Assembly (NCBI GenBank): GCA_016720065.1
Contig: JADJXY010000002.1
Location: 509,001-573,000, forward strand
DNA: 64,000 nt
Reading direction: 5' to 3'
Origin: Betaproteobacteria bacterium
GTDB lineage: Bacteria; Pseudomonadota; Gammaproteobacteria; Burkholderiales; Rhodocyclaceae
This document shows, in pieces, positions 1 through 12,138 of the stretch. How positions within the stretch are numbered: position 1 is the stretch's first letter; each line of letters starts with the position of its first letter. The translations under genes and the position numbers were made by a program. A model generated the notes under the pieces. That model had not been told where the DNA came from. It searched no databases and was given only the letters and a program-made list of their open reading frames with translations.

Positions 1-344
1 CCGGTGGCGATGATGAGGGCGTCGCAGGTATAGGTGCCGGAGTCCCCGACGAGCGTGAAGGGTTTTTCGCCGAGGCGGGCGGTGTGGATGTGGTCGAAGA
101 TGATTTCGGTGTCGAAGCGCCGCGCATGCTTTTCGAAGCGCGCCATGAGATCCGGGCCCATGACTCCGTCGGCGTCGGCGGGCCAATTATCGACCTCGGT
201 GGTGGTCATCAGCTGACCGCCCTGGGCCAGGCCGGTGACCAGGACGGGTTTGAGGTTGGCGCGGGCGGCGTAGACTGCAGCGGTGTAGCCGGCGGGGCCG
301 GAACCCAGGATCAGGAGCCGGCAGTGGCGGGGGGCATTGGACAT
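1..344 (-). CDS. trxB: Thioredoxin reductase, N-terminal part (cut by window edge)
   Basis: About 114 residues are present; the rest lies beyond position 1. The protein is an FAD- and NADPH-dependent flavoenzyme that reduces thioredoxin in the cytoplasm. The N-terminus carries the FAD dinucleotide-binding motif LILGSGPAGYTAAVYAARA at residues 10-28 and then the TrxB signature GGQLMTTTEVDNWP, which together identify the family. The ATG at 342-344 (minus strand) places the glycine motif at the expected distance from the start. It is transcribed away from the Crp/Fnr gene, with a shared intergenic region of about 130 bp. The redox-active CxxC lies outside the window and cannot be checked. Confidence 0.93.
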   Translation of the reverse strand, partial: MSNAPRHCRLLILGSGPAGYTAAVYAARANLKPVLVTGLAQGGQLMTTTEVDNWPADADGVMGPDLMARFEKHARRFDTEIIFDHIHTARLGEKPFTLVGDSGTYTCDALIIAT

Positions 345-371
345 GACAGGCCTTCGTGGTGTTGGATGGCC

Positions 372-445
372 GGATTATAAGCGGGGGGGCCGGCAAAGTT
401 TTTTCGCCTTACCCTAGTCCTTTTGGGAAAGAAGATTATAATTGC
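372..445. promoter_or_regulatory. Divergent promoter region between trxB and the Crp/Fnr gene
   Basis: Two perfect TATAAT hexamers face opposite ways: one on the minus strand at 374-379 (towards trxB) and one on the plus strand at 437-442 (towards the regulator). No good -35 box stands at the usual 17-bp distance from either (TAGTCC at 415-420 for the plus one), so these may be activator-dependent or weak promoters. No convincing Crp or Fnr palindrome was seen here. Confidence 0.5.
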
Positions 446-475
446 CCGATAACTCCATGACACAAAAGTGAAACT

Positions 476-1138
476 ATGGTACAGGCCGCTCACGCCCTCA
501 GCTTGGTTGTCCTTCGTAACGTGCCGCTCTTTGCGGGTCTGGACGAAAGCGAACTTGAACGTCTTTCCCGGGTCTGCGGACGCAAGCGGGCCGAGCGCGG
601 CGAATTCGTCGTCCGCTCGGGGGACACCACCGATTGCCTATACATCATGCTTACCGGCCGGGCCAAGGTGACCAACAGTGACGAAGAGGGCCGGGAAATC
701 ATTCTCGCCATGCTGGGGCACGGGGAGTCCTTCGGAGAAATGGGTCTGATCGACGGCAGTCCCCGGTCGGCGGATGTGGTGGCCCTGGAGGCCAGCGAAC
801 TCCTGGTGCTGGGCAAGGAGGAGTTCCAGCGCTGCATGCGCGACAATTTCCAGGTGGCCCTGAAACTCATGCAGATCCTGGTCCGCCGCCTGCGGGAGGC
901 CGACCGCAAGATCGAGAGTCTCGCCCTGCTCGATGTCTATGGCCGGGTGGCGCGCCTGCTGCTCGAAATGTCGGAACTCGACGAAGGCAAGCGGGTGGTG
1001 AAGCGCAAGATTTCCAAGCAGGACATGGCTCGCATGATCGGGGCCTCCCGGGAAATGGTCAGCAAGGTGGTCCGGGATCTCGAATTGAGCGGCTATATCA
1101 CCTACGAGAGTGACCGTATCGTCATCACCGGAGAGTAG
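476..1138 (+). CDS. Crp/Fnr-family transcriptional regulator
   Basis: This 220-residue protein has an N-terminal cyclic-nucleotide-binding-type beta-roll (about residues 15-130) with the conserved FGEMGLIDGSPRSADV segment, a long dimerisation helix (about 125-155) and a C-terminal winged HTH with recognition helix SREMVSKVVRDLE, very like E. coli CRP. The FGE...RSA segment matches residues that contact the cAMP phosphate in CRP, so nucleotide binding is plausible. The cysteine pattern of FNR [4Fe-4S] sensors is absent. The target genes are unknown. The gene stops 2 bp before the chosen ftsK start, so the two may be co-transcribed. The Shine-Dalgarno sequence in front of the ATG is poor. Confidence 0.88.
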   Translation: MVQAAHALSLVVLRNVPLFAGLDESELERLSRVCGRKRAERGEFVVRSGDTTDCLYIMLTGRAKVTNSDEEGREIILAMLGHGESFGEMGLIDGSPRSADVVALEASELLVLGKEEFQRCMRDNFQVALKLMQILVRRLREADRKIESLALLDVYGRVARLLLEMSELDEGKRVVKRKISKQDMARMIGASREMVSKVVRDLELSGYITYESDRIVITGE

Positions 1139-1139
1139 G

Positions 1140-3446
1140 GTGGCCGCCGGACGTCTGGCGGAGCGGGCGCCCAGTCCCCTGCCCGAAAAGATCGGCGGGC
1201 TGCTTCAGGAAACCCGCTGGCTGGCCCTGGGTGCCGTGGCCCTGTTTCTTTCGCTCGCCCTGTGGGGATTTGCCAAGGACGATCCGGGCTGGTCCCACGC
1301 CGTCGTTTCCGCTTCCCTGCACAATCCCACGGGTCGCTTCGGCGCTTGGGTGGCCGATCTCCTCCTCTACGTCTTCGGGCTTTCCGCGTGGTGGTGGGTG
1401 GCGCTGATGCTGATGTGCGTGCGCTGGGGGGTGCAGCGCCTGAGCGCCTCGGCCGGGGAGCCGGACCGCCGTCCGCTCTACCTCGCCCTGGCGGGTTTCC
1501 TCGCTCTGCTTGTCTCCAGTTCCAGCCTGGAAGCGATTCGCTTCCACTCCTTGCGGGCGGAACTTCCCCTTGCTCCCGGCGGGCTGCTGGGGCTGGAATT
1601 CGGCCAGTGGCTTGCAGCGGCTTTCGGCTACACGGGGGCGACCCTGCTCCTCCTGGTGGCTGCTGCCGCAGGGTGGGCCCTGTTTTCTGGCATGTCCTGG
1701 CTCGCGGCCTGCGAGGGTCTCGGTTTGGCCTTGGAGAAGATCACAGGGGGCGTCTATGGCTTGTTCGACCGCTGGCGTGATCGCCGTATTGGCCGCGAGA
1801 CCGCCCAGCAGCGCGAGGAAAGTGTCGAGGTGGAGAAGCGACGGGTCGAACTGCACGAGCCCATCATCATTGAACCGTCGCCCCCCGAGGTGCCGATTTC
1901 CAGGAAGGCCGAGAAGCGTATCGAGCGGGAAAAGCAGGTCTCTCTCTTCCCCGAGGCGATGATTGGTGGCCGCCTGCCTCCTCTGCATCTCCTCGATCCG
2001 GCGCCGCCGGCCACCGAGACGGTCAGTGCCGAAACCCTGGAATTCACCTCCCGCCTGATCGAGCGCAAGCTGGCCGATTTCGGGGTACAGGTCAAGGTTT
2101 TGGCCGCCCTGCCGGGGCCGGTCATCACGCGCTACGAAATCGAGCCTGCCGTGGGCGTCAAGGGGGCCCAGATCGTCAATCTGGGCCGGGATCTGGCGCG
2201 GGCCCTGGCCCTGGTGTCGGTCCGGGTGGTCGAGACGGTGCCCGGCAAGTCCTGCATGGCACTGGAACTGCCCAATCCCCGGCGTCAGACGGTGCGCTTG
2301 TCGGAGATCATCGCCAGCCGACCCTACAACGACATGGTCAGCCCGCTTACGGTGAGCCTGGGCAAGGATATCGGCGGATTGCCCGTGGTGGCCGATCTGG
2401 CCAAGACCCCCCACCTGCTGGTCGCCGGCACCACGGGTTCCGGCAAGTCGGTGGGCATCAACGCCATGATTCTTTCCCTGGTTTACAAGGCCGAGCCGGA
2501 AAACGTCCGCCTGATTCTGGTGGATCCGAAGATGCTCGAGCTCTCGGTCTACGAGGGGATTCCTCACCTGCTCGCTCCGGTGGTCACCGACATGAAGCAG
2601 GCCGCCAACGCGCTGAACTGGTGCGTGGGGGAAATGGAACGCCGCTACAAGCTGATGTCCGCCCTGGGGGTGCGGAATCTTTCCGGTTACAACGCCAAGG
2701 TGCGCGACGCCGAGAAGCGTGGCGAACACCTGCCCAATCCCCTGACGCTCACTCCGGAAACGCCCGAACCCCTGACCCACATGCCGTATCTGGTGGTGGT
2801 GATCGACGAACTCGCCGATTTGATGATGGTGGTCGGAAAAAAGGTCGAGGAACTGATTGCGCGTCTGGCGCAGAAAGCCCGCGCTGCGGGGATTCATCTT
2901 GTCCTCGCAACCCAGCGCCCGAGCGTTGATGTCATCACCGGCCTCATCAAGGCTAATATTCCGACGCGTATGTCCTTCCAGGTTTCCAGCAAGATCGATT
3001 CCCGCACCATCCTCGACCAGATGGGCGCCGAATCCCTTCTCGGCCAGGGCGACATGCTCTACCTGGCGCCGGGGACAGGCTACCCGACCCGGGTCCACGG
3101 GGCGTTCGTTTCCGACGACGAAGTGCATCGGGTGGTCGAGCATCTCAAGTCCCTCGGTGCGCCGGAGTACGTGGCGGAGGTTCTTGTCGGCAGCGGCGAG
3201 GATGACGAAGCTGCGGGCGAGGGCGGTGACGGCACTGGGGACGCGGAGAACGACCCGCTCTACGATCAGGCCGTGGAGGTGGTGCTCAAGAACCGCCGCG
3301 CGTCGATTTCCCTGGTGCAGCGCCACTTGCGCATCGGCTACAACCGGTCGGCCAGGCTCATCGAGGCCATGGAGCGATCCGGCCTCGTGTCGGCCATGGA
3401 CGGACGGGGCGGCCGCGAGGTTCTGGCACGGAAAGAATCCGAGTGA
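1140..3446 (+). CDS. ftsK: DNA translocase FtsK
   Basis: This membrane-anchored motor pumps chromosome termini through the division septum and activates XerCD recombination at dif. It is 768 residues long from the GTG at 1140, which I chose because GGAGAG lies about 6 bp upstream; an in-frame GTG at 1110 lacks a ribosome site. The N-terminus has about four membrane segments (residues 20-200), followed by a short charged linker. The RecA-like motor has Walker A GTTGSGKS at about residue 430 and a Walker B-like VVVIDELADLMM at about 553. The C-terminal winged-helix gamma domain (about 695-760) should read polar KOPS sequences. The linker is short compared with E. coli FtsK, as in many betaproteobacteria. 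The stop overlaps the lolA start by 4 bp. Confidence 0.95.
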   Translation: MAAGRLAERAPSPLPEKIGGLLQETRWLALGAVALFLSLALWGFAKDDPGWSHAVVSASLHNPTGRFGAWVADLLLYVFGLSAWWWVALMLMCVRWGVQRLSASAGEPDRRPLYLALAGFLALLVSSSSLEAIRFHSLRAELPLAPGGLLGLEFGQWLAAAFGYTGATLLLLVAAAAGWALFSGMSWLAACEGLGLALEKITGGVYGLFDRWRDRRIGRETAQQREESVEVEKRRVELHEPIIIEPSPPEVPISRKAEKRIEREKQVSLFPEAMIGGRLPPLHLLDPAPPATETVSAETLEFTSRLIERKLADFGVQVKVLAALPGPVITRYEIEPAVGVKGAQIVNLGRDLARALALVSVRVVETVPGKSCMALELPNPRRQTVRLSEIIASRPYNDMVSPLTVSLGKDIGGLPVVADLAKTPHLLVAGTTGSGKSVGINAMILSLVYKAEPENVRLILVDPKMLELSVYEGIPHLLAPVVTDMKQAANALNWCVGEMERRYKLMSALGVRNLSGYNAKVRDAEKRGEHLPNPLTLTPETPEPLTHMPYLVVVIDELADLMMVVGKKVEELIARLAQKARAAGIHLVLATQRPSVDVITGLIKANIPTRMSFQVSSKIDSRTILDQMGAESLLGQGDMLYLAPGTGYPTRVHGAFVSDDEVHRVVEHLKSLGAPEYVAEVLVGSGEDDEAAGEGGDGTGDAENDPLYDQAVEVVLKNRRASISLVQRHLRIGYNRSARLIEAMERSGLVSAMDGRGGREVLARKESE

Positions 3447-4054
3447 AGCGGGGTCTCGCGGCGCTGGCCCTCCTGCTGGCTTCCGCCGCCGCGGGTGCTG
3501 CGGCCCTGGATCAACTGGACCGCTTTCTTGAGACGACGCGCAGCTACCGGGCAGAGTTTTCGCAACGGGTGGTCGCCAAAGGGGGGCGCAAGCCCCAGAT
3601 TTCGGCCGGTACCCTGGCCATTCTTCGGCCGGGAAAGTTGCGCTGGGAGGTTCTGCGGCCCTATCCGCAATTGGTGGTCGGCGACGGCGAGCGGTTCTGG
3701 ATTTACGATCCCGAGTTGAGGCAAGTCACGGTGCGAAAGGCAGGTGAAGCCATCGGCAGTTCGCCTGCGGCCCTGCTCTCGGGCAGCGAGGACTTGCGCA
3801 AGAATTTTGCGCTTGCGGAAGCCGGAGAGGCCGACGGGTTGGAGTGGGCAGAAGCGCGGCCCCGGGCTGCCGATAGCGGCTTCGAGCGCCTGCGCCTAGG
3901 GTTTTCCGGCGGAGAATTGAAGGCCATGGAGTTGCACGACCAGTTTGGCCAGGTCACCACCGTCGAATTCACCCGTGTCGAGCGCAACCCCAAGCTTGCT
4001 CCTTCGCTTTTCCGCTTCGTTCCGCCTTCCGGGGCCGACGTGGTCGGCGAGTGA
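3443..4054 (+). CDS. lolA: Outer-membrane lipoprotein carrier protein LolA
   Basis: This periplasmic chaperone takes lipoproteins from the LolCDE transporter and hands them to LolB at the outer membrane. It has 203 residues with a Sec signal peptide of about 21 residues (basic start, then an alanine/leucine-rich core ending AGAAA). The mature part has the family pattern: the early YRAEFSQRVV segment, GTLAILRPGKLRWEV, and RFWIYDPELRQVTVR. The start is a GTG that overlaps the ftsK stop (GTGA), so translation is probably coupled. The ftsK-lolA order is common in Gram-negative bacteria and supports the call. Confidence 0.93.
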   Translation: MKRGLAALALLLASAAAGAAALDQLDRFLETTRSYRAEFSQRVVAKGGRKPQISAGTLAILRPGKLRWEVLRPYPQLVVGDGERFWIYDPELRQVTVRKAGEAIGSSPAALLSGSEDLRKNFALAEAGEADGLEWAEARPRAADSGFERLRLGFSGGELKAMELHDQFGQVTTVEFTRVERNPKLAPSLFRFVPPSGADVVGE

Positions 4055-4134
4055 GGCGTTGCCCGAATGTACTGGCGGGTTCCCGGTGCGCCTGCCTGCT
4101 GGGCGATGGCGGGGCACCGTAGCGATGCAGGCTG

Positions 4135-5244
4135 GTGGGCGCTCGGGTACGAAGTGAGCGGGCTATCGGGGTTCCTGGGTTGAGGCGCTGGGCCGGGATC
4201 CGCCGCTTTCTCCCGGTGGTCGCATTCTTCGCCGGTGTGGTGGGCGATGCCCTGACACTCGGTGTTCGGGTCCGCAGTCTCGATTTCTGGCGCCTCGGGG
4301 CTTTGCTCGCCCTTGCCGCCTTCCTGATCGTGCTGCTTGCCCGCCGGGAACACCGGGGGGCACTGCCGCCTCCCGAGGGGGCAGGCTGGCGGGAACGTCT
4401 GCCCCGCTTGGCCTGGGATGCTCCCTATCTGGGCCTGCAGTTTTGTGTGGGAGGACTGTATTCAGCCCTCTTCATCCTCTATTCCAAGAGTTCCGGACAT
4501 TTCGCCGCCTGGCTGGTGACCGGGTTGCTGGCGTTTCTTCTGGTGGCCAACGAATTTTGGGGTCGTGCCTATGGGGGGCGATTTACCCTGATCTGGGGAC
4601 TGTTTGCCTTCTGCGCCATGCTGCTCATGAACTTCGCGCTGCCCTTTGCAGCCGGGAGCCTGGATCCCCGCTGGTTCTATCTCTCCACGGCTCTGGGGCT
4701 GGGTCTGGCCCATGGGCTGCGCCTCGCCTCCCCAGGCCGTCCCGGTCGCATCCTGCCGGCCTGGGTCGCGGCGGGGGCTCTGATCCTGGCCTGGAGCCTG
4801 GGCATGATTGCGCCGGTTCCGCTGGTCAAGCGTCACGTCATCGTGGGGCAGGACTTCGAGCGGCGGGGGGGCGAATATGTTCTGCGGGTCGAGCCAGCAC
4901 CGGGTTGGCAGTTCTGGCGCGATTGGGCTTCCGTCGTCAACGTCCCTGAGCAGGGACGGCTTTACGGCGTTTCTGCCGTTTTCGCGCCGCGGGGCGTGTC
5001 GGCGGCACTGGAGCATCGCTGGGAGCGGCGCGACCAGACCGGACACTGGCGGCCGGCTGGCGCCGCGCGCTTCGAGGTAACCGGCGGCCGGGAGCAGGGC
5101 TTTCGGGCCTATTCCTACGTGGTCGCCCCGCAGGCCGGGGAGTGGCGCCTGATCGTCGCGACCCAGGATGGACGCACCATCAGCACGACCGAATTGCAGG
5201 TTAACCGTGGGGTGCCCGAGGGGACGGAAGTGCGCCGTCTCTGA
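4135..5244 (+). CDS. DUF2914 domain membrane protein
   Basis: This 369-residue protein of unknown function has an N-terminal half with about six hydrophobic segments (roughly residues 20-215) and a C-terminal soluble domain (about 250-362) of the DUF2914 type. The soluble domain carries W-ASVVNVPEQGRLYGVSAVF, LEHRWERRD, a TGGREQGFRAYS turn and a final GEWRLIVATQDG strand. The topology suggests that DUF2914 faces the periplasm or cell surface, which is inference. The start is uncertain: I used the GTG at 4135, but no strong ribosome site is visible and a TTG further downstream is possible. It follows lolA by 80 bp on the same strand. Confidence 0.8.
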   Translation: MGARVRSERAIGVPGLRRWAGIRRFLPVVAFFAGVVGDALTLGVRVRSLDFWRLGALLALAAFLIVLLARREHRGALPPPEGAGWRERLPRLAWDAPYLGLQFCVGGLYSALFILYSKSSGHFAAWLVTGLLAFLLVANEFWGRAYGGRFTLIWGLFAFCAMLLMNFALPFAAGSLDPRWFYLSTALGLGLAHGLRLASPGRPGRILPAWVAAGALILAWSLGMIAPVPLVKRHVIVGQDFERRGGEYVLRVEPAPGWQFWRDWASVVNVPEQGRLYGVSAVFAPRGVSAALEHRWERRDQTGHWRPAGAARFEVTGGREQGFRAYSYVVAPQAGEWRLIVATQDGRTISTTELQVNRGVPEGTEVRRL

Positions 5245-5366
5245 TCGCGGGGGGGGGCCTTGCCAGGCATTTTGGGCAAAGGCGGAGCCCTCGCGCGAGG
5301 CGGCCGAGCCGCTCGATCGAGTCCAACTCCCCTGCCTGAACGATGGGCGCCTACCCGGTGTAGTCT

Positions 5367-5795
5367 TCAGCGCGCAGGGTCGTCGCTCGGACGCCGCAGG
5401 ATGACGTTCATCCCGGGGCGGAGTTCGGACTCGGGGACGTAACCGATGGCGCCAGGGGTGGTCTGGATTACCCCGGCCATTTCTCCTGGATTCAGTTCCC
5501 TGGGGGGGGCGCCCTTGCCGATGTAGCGGCGCACGGTCCAGTAGCCGATATATTTCTCGTCGTCCTGTTTGAGGTAATCCCGCAAGAAGCGGGTCCGGTC
5601 CGGGTGTCCCGGAGGGGCGTTCAGCGGAACGACCGCAATTCCGCCGATCTCGATCACCCGACCCGTGTACAGGCGCTGGACCGTGGCCGTGTCGGTACGG
5701 GGAACCGATGCATGTGCAATGACGACCATACCCTCCGCCAGGGCGTTCCCCAGTGGCAGCAGCCAGAGGCAGAGGAGGGCGAAAAGGCGGCTCAT
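5367..5795 (-). CDS. Small periplasmic phosphate-binding-protein-like protein
   Basis: A 142-residue protein with a clear signal peptide (residues 1-20, cut after NALA). The mature part resembles one lobe of PstS-type substrate-binding proteins: it begins VIAHASVP, has a RLYTGRV segment like the PstS element around the ligand site, and ends PGAIGYVPESEL, typical of this superfamily. It is much shorter than a true PstS (about 320-350), so it is probably a one-domain relative that may modulate a sensor or porin rather than serve an ABC transporter; no permease or ATPase gene is nearby. It is the last gene of a four-gene minus-strand cluster with a hybrid kinase, an HD-GYP protein and an outer-membrane barrel. 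Confidence 0.7.
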   Translation of the reverse strand: MSRLFALLCLWLLPLGNALAEGMVVIAHASVPRTDTATVQRLYTGRVIEIGGIAVVPLNAPPGHPDRTRFLRDYLKQDDEKYIGYWTVRRYIGKGAPPRELNPGEMAGVIQTTPGAIGYVPESELRPGMNVILRRPSDDPAR

Positions 5796-5806
5796 CCCTG
5801 TCGGTA

Positions 5807-7147
5807 TCAGAAGGTGAAGTTGTAGGAGAAGGAGAAGACGTTGATGTTCTGATGCCGGATGTCACCACCGGCCGGGGCGTCGACGAAATGGGATACCCGA
5901 CCGACACGGGTCAAGGCCCATTCGGCCTTGAGTTTTTGGGTGGGTGAAAGAACGTAGGCCGTGCCCAAAGCGAAGGTGGATTGGTCATATACCACCAGGC
6001 GATCCGCCGAGAAGCGCTGCAGGGCGTTGATGGTGGCGGCAAGGTTGGCGGGCAGGGGGGGTGAATTGACCCGATTGGCGTTGACGGCCAGGTAAAGGTC
6101 TAGGGAAGGATCGGCCGAGATGAGGCGGGATGCGGTGACATAGGGGCGCCAGGCGCCGACCTCGCCCCGCAGCGAAAGGTAGCCTCCGCGGGTATCCAGG
6201 CCTCCGCGGGGCGCGTTCAGATTGATGCGGCGGGCGAATTCGCCGGACAGACGCAGAGACCCAGGCAGGGCGATGTCGGCTCCCGCGGTGAGGATGCCGA
6301 AGTGCACGGCGCCGACCGAAGGAATGCTGACTCCCGGCGCCAGCGCGCTGGGCTCGGAGATGTAAAACCCTTCCCCGGCCAGCGAGACGAAGGGGGTGTC
6401 GCTGTGGAAATCCTCACCGTTGCGGCGGGAAACTTCGGCGTAGTGGTAGCCGGCGCGATAGACGTTTTCGGCGTGGTTCAGGGTGAGGGCGAGCCCGCGG
6501 GAGTCGATCTCCACCGGGACGAAGGTGGCGCCCCGGGGAGGGCCGCCGATACTCCGGATATCGTCCCGGAAAAAGAAGCGGGAATGGGAGTGGGCCCTGC
6601 CCCAGTAGGCGTCCAGGCCCAGATCGGCGCTGGGGAAGCTCCAGGTATGGCTGACGGAAATGCCGTTGGTCTCGTTGGTGGGCGAAATCGAGTACAACTC
6701 GGTGGGCAGTTGGGCGGCGTCGTAGGTGACGCCGACATCCAGGTTGGAACTGTTGAGGTAGTAGGGAACCCGTACCCGGCCGACGCGTATCAGGAGTTCG
6801 TTGCTGGGTCGCCAGGCCAGGAAGGCCCAGGTCAGGGTCGGGTCCCAACTGCTGTCGTCGCGGATCGAGGGGGCGATCTTCCCTTGGGCGACGAGGCTGA
6901 AGCTCTCGCTCAGGCGGATGTCGGCCTGGACCCCCAGAACGCTGTCGCGCATGAAGGTGCCATGCTCGTCGACGAAACGCTGATAGCGGTATTCCTGATC
7001 GGAGATCGCATAGCCCAGGGTGCCGAAACCTGAAAGCGACACTTGGGCGGCAAGGGGCCCGCTGAGCAGGGGGGCGGCGCACAGAACGGCCCGGAGCAGG
7101 GCGCTCGCTTGCCACGAAGGGGAAAGGAGATGGTGCGGTCGTGGCAT
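5807..7147 (-). CDS. Outer-membrane beta-barrel (porin-like) protein
   Basis: A 446-residue protein with an N-terminal signal sequence (hydrophobic stretch about residues 16-33, likely cut after GPLAA). It shows many alternating amphipathic strands and ends in FSYNFTF, the terminal phenylalanine recognised by the BAM complex. There are no plug or TonB-box features. It probably forms a passive barrel in the outer membrane. It sits 11 bp from the downstream binding-protein gene and 6 bp from the upstream HD-GYP gene on the same strand, so co-expression is likely. Substrate specificity cannot be read from sequence. It could also be a surface sensor barrel rather than a transport porin. Confidence 0.75.
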   Translation of the reverse strand: MPRPHHLLSPSWQASALLRAVLCAAPLLSGPLAAQVSLSGFGTLGYAISDQEYRYQRFVDEHGTFMRDSVLGVQADIRLSESFSLVAQGKIAPSIRDDSSWDPTLTWAFLAWRPSNELLIRVGRVRVPYYLNSSNLDVGVTYDAAQLPTELYSISPTNETNGISVSHTWSFPSADLGLDAYWGRAHSHSRFFFRDDIRSIGGPPRGATFVPVEIDSRGLALTLNHAENVYRAGYHYAEVSRRNGEDFHSDTPFVSLAGEGFYISEPSALAPGVSIPSVGAVHFGILTAGADIALPGSLRLSGEFARRINLNAPRGGLDTRGGYLSLRGEVGAWRPYVTASRLISADPSLDLYLAVNANRVNSPPLPANLAATINALQRFSADRLVVYDQSTFALGTAYVLSPTQKLKAEWALTRVGRVSHFVDAPAGGDIRHQNINVFSFSYNFTF

Positions 7148-7153
7148 GGTGAA

Positions 7154-8247
7154 TCAGTCCGGCAATTGGCGGGCGATGTCCTGGAAGATGTCGGCGGTGG
7201 CCACCAGGGCGTCGACCAGCTCAGGGTCGAAATGCTTCTCGCGCCCCGTCAGGATGTGGCCGAGGGCGGCCTCATGCTCCATGGGGGCCTTGTAGGGGCG
7301 GCGGGTGCGCAGGGCGTCGTAGACGTCGGCCAGGGCCATCAGGCGGGCGGCCAATGGGATTGCCGTGGCGGCGAGTTTGTCCGGGTAGCCGCTGCCGTCC
7401 CATTTTTCGTGATGGTGGCGGGCGATCTGCTGGGCATAGAGTAGATAGTCGCTGTCTTCGCCCAGATGGCGGCGAATCTGGGCCAGGATGTCGTAGCCCC
7501 GCATCGCGTGGGTGCGCATGATGGCAAACTCGCCCTCGTCGAGCGGGCCGCGCTTCAAGAGGATGTGGTCGGGGATGCAGATTTTGCCGATGTCATGGAG
7601 AGGGGCCGATTTGACGATGCTGCGGATGGCGTCCGGCCGCAGGACGTGGCGATGCTGTTCCCGGGGCGCGATGTGCTCGGCCAGGACGCGCACGTATTCC
7701 TGTGTGCGGCGGATGTGATTGCCCGTACATTCGTCCCGGAACTCGGCCAACTCGATCATGGCCTGAAGCGACGCGTCCTGCAGGCGGCTGACCTGATTCA
7801 TGCGGGATTCGACTTCGCGTTCCAGCCAGGTGTTCTTGTCTTCCAGAAAGTTGCGCCATTTCTGGTTTTCCAGGTGGGTATGCACCCGGGCAAGGACCAC
7901 CGAGGGGCTGATGGGCTTATGGATGAAATCGACTGCGCCCACGGCGAAGCCCATTTCCTCGTCGACCGGGTCGACCTTGGCCGTGAGGAAAATCACCGGT
8001 GCCCGGGCGAGGGAAAGGGTGCTTTTCAGGCGGCGGCAGACCTCGTAGCCATCCATCTCGGGCATCATGATGTCGAGCAGGATGAGGTCGGGCGGTTGGG
8101 CCTGGGCGAGTTCCAGCGCCTTTTGGCCCGAATTGGCAACCTTGACGCGGTAGTGTTCCCGCAGGAGACCGTTGAGCAGGCTGAGGTTGGTCGGCGTATC
8201 GTCCACCACGAGCACGGTCTCGCGATCACGATCAAAGTGGCCGTCCA

Positions 8248-8251
<4 letters not shown>
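7154..8251 (-). CDS. Response regulator with HD-GYP cyclic-di-GMP phosphodiesterase domain
   Basis: A 365-residue RpfG-like protein. The N-terminal receiver domain (about residues 10-130) has the phospho-acceptor aspartate in LILLDIMMPEMDG and the lysine in HKPIS. The C-terminal HD-GYP domain (about 165-355) has PLHDIGKICIPDHIL and HHEKWDGSGYP, with metal-binding histidines and the GYP signature intact. Such proteins hydrolyse cyclic-di-GMP in the cytoplasm. The ATG overlaps the stop of the upstream hybrid kinase by 4 bp, so that kinase (which has its own HPt domain) is the likely phosphodonor. The overlap also implies translational coupling. Confidence 0.93.
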
Positions 8252-11421
<3,170 letters not shown>

Positions 11422-11569
11422 CGCACCACCTCTCCGACCCGGTTCAAGGATTCATGGGCAACAGGGCACAACCTTGGCATAGCTTTCCCCTTGTGACAAG
11501 GGAATCGAGCCATGATCCCCGGGTTTCCCGCTCCACTGTGGGGAATCCGCGCCAGGCCGCAGGGAAGCA

Positions 11570-11598
11570 TTGTCCTTAACCTGGAAAATGGTTAGAAT
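11570..11598 (+). promoter_or_regulatory. Sigma-70 promoter of the rimP-nusA-infB operon
   Basis: The -35 box TTGTCC (11570-11575) and -10 box TAGAAT (11593-11598) are separated by exactly 17 bp. Transcription would start near 11605 and give a leader of about 70 nt before the rimP ATG. That leader folds into two hairpins, the second followed by a T-run. Confidence 0.7.
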
Positions 11599-11615
11599 TC
11601 AAAAGTTTTGTTCCG

Positions 11616-11670
11616 CCCGCCTTCTTGGCGGGGATATTTTCGGGGTGGGCGTTTCGCCCATTTTTTATTT
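11616..11670 (+). terminator. Tandem leader hairpins ending in an intrinsic terminator before rimP
   Basis: Hairpin one has arms CCCGCC (11616-11621) and GGCGGG (11627-11632) with a 5-nt loop. Hairpin two has arms TGGGCG (11646-11651) and CGCCCA (11655-11660) with a TTT loop, directly followed by TTTTTTATTT. The second has the form of a Rho-independent terminator yet lies between the promoter and the first gene, only 6-10 nt from the rimP ATG, so it is probably a transcription attenuator. Leaders with terminators before rimP are known in enterobacteria; equivalence here is inference. Confidence 0.65.
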
Positions 11671-11676
11671 GTAGTC

Positions 11677-12117
11677 ATGAATTTGCACGAACTGCTGGAA
11701 AAGACCGTGGCCGGCCTGGGATTTGAACTCGTCGATGTCGAGTTGTCACCCCGGGGGCGGACCATCCGCGTATTCATCGATCAGGCTTCCAAGGAAGGTG
11801 GGATCGATGTCGACGACTGCGCCCGGGTTTCCCATCAGTTGTCGCGCCTGTTCGAAGTGGAGAACGTCGATTACGACCGGCTTGAGGTCTCCTCGCCGGG
11901 ACTCGACCGGGTGGTCGGGAAGGCCGCCGATTTCGAGCGTTTTGCCGGACAGGACATCCAGATCAAGATTCGCGTTCCCCTCGAAGGCAGGAGGAATTTT
12001 CAGGGGTGCCTGCTTGGCCACAAGGATGGCAAGGTCGGTCTGAGGCTTGCCGCCGGGGACGTGGAACTGGATTTGAGCAATATCGAAAAGGCACGTCTAG
12101 TGCCGCGATTCGACTGA
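11677..12117 (+). CDS. rimP: Ribosome maturation factor RimP
   Basis: A 146-residue protein needed for maturation of the 30S ribosomal subunit. It shows the family core: an early LGFELVDVELSPRGRTIRVFID strand-turn region, the conserved DDCARVSHQLS helix, and the VSSPGLDRV loop near residue 70, followed by a C-terminal SH3-like barrel. I chose the ATG at 11677; an upstream in-frame start would lie inside the leader terminator. It is the first gene of the operon and is followed by nusA after 21 bp, the usual bacterial order. Confidence 0.95.
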   Translation: MNLHELLEKTVAGLGFELVDVELSPRGRTIRVFIDQASKEGGIDVDDCARVSHQLSRLFEVENVDYDRLEVSSPGLDRVVGKAADFERFAGQDIQIKIRVPLEGRRNFQGCLLGHKDGKVGLRLAAGDVELDLSNIEKARLVPRFD

Positions 12118-12138
12118 AGGACGAGGAGGTTGTAGCCC

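Noticed and set aside
1125..3326. A 733-codon open frame antisense to ftsK, and similar long antisense frames at 4462-5907, 13979-16228, 18601-20853, 23905-24537 and 43782-45098
   Set aside because: They are shadows caused by high GC in third codon positions; amino-acid composition is odd (Gly/His/Gln-rich), no domains are seen and the sense strand holds well-known genes.
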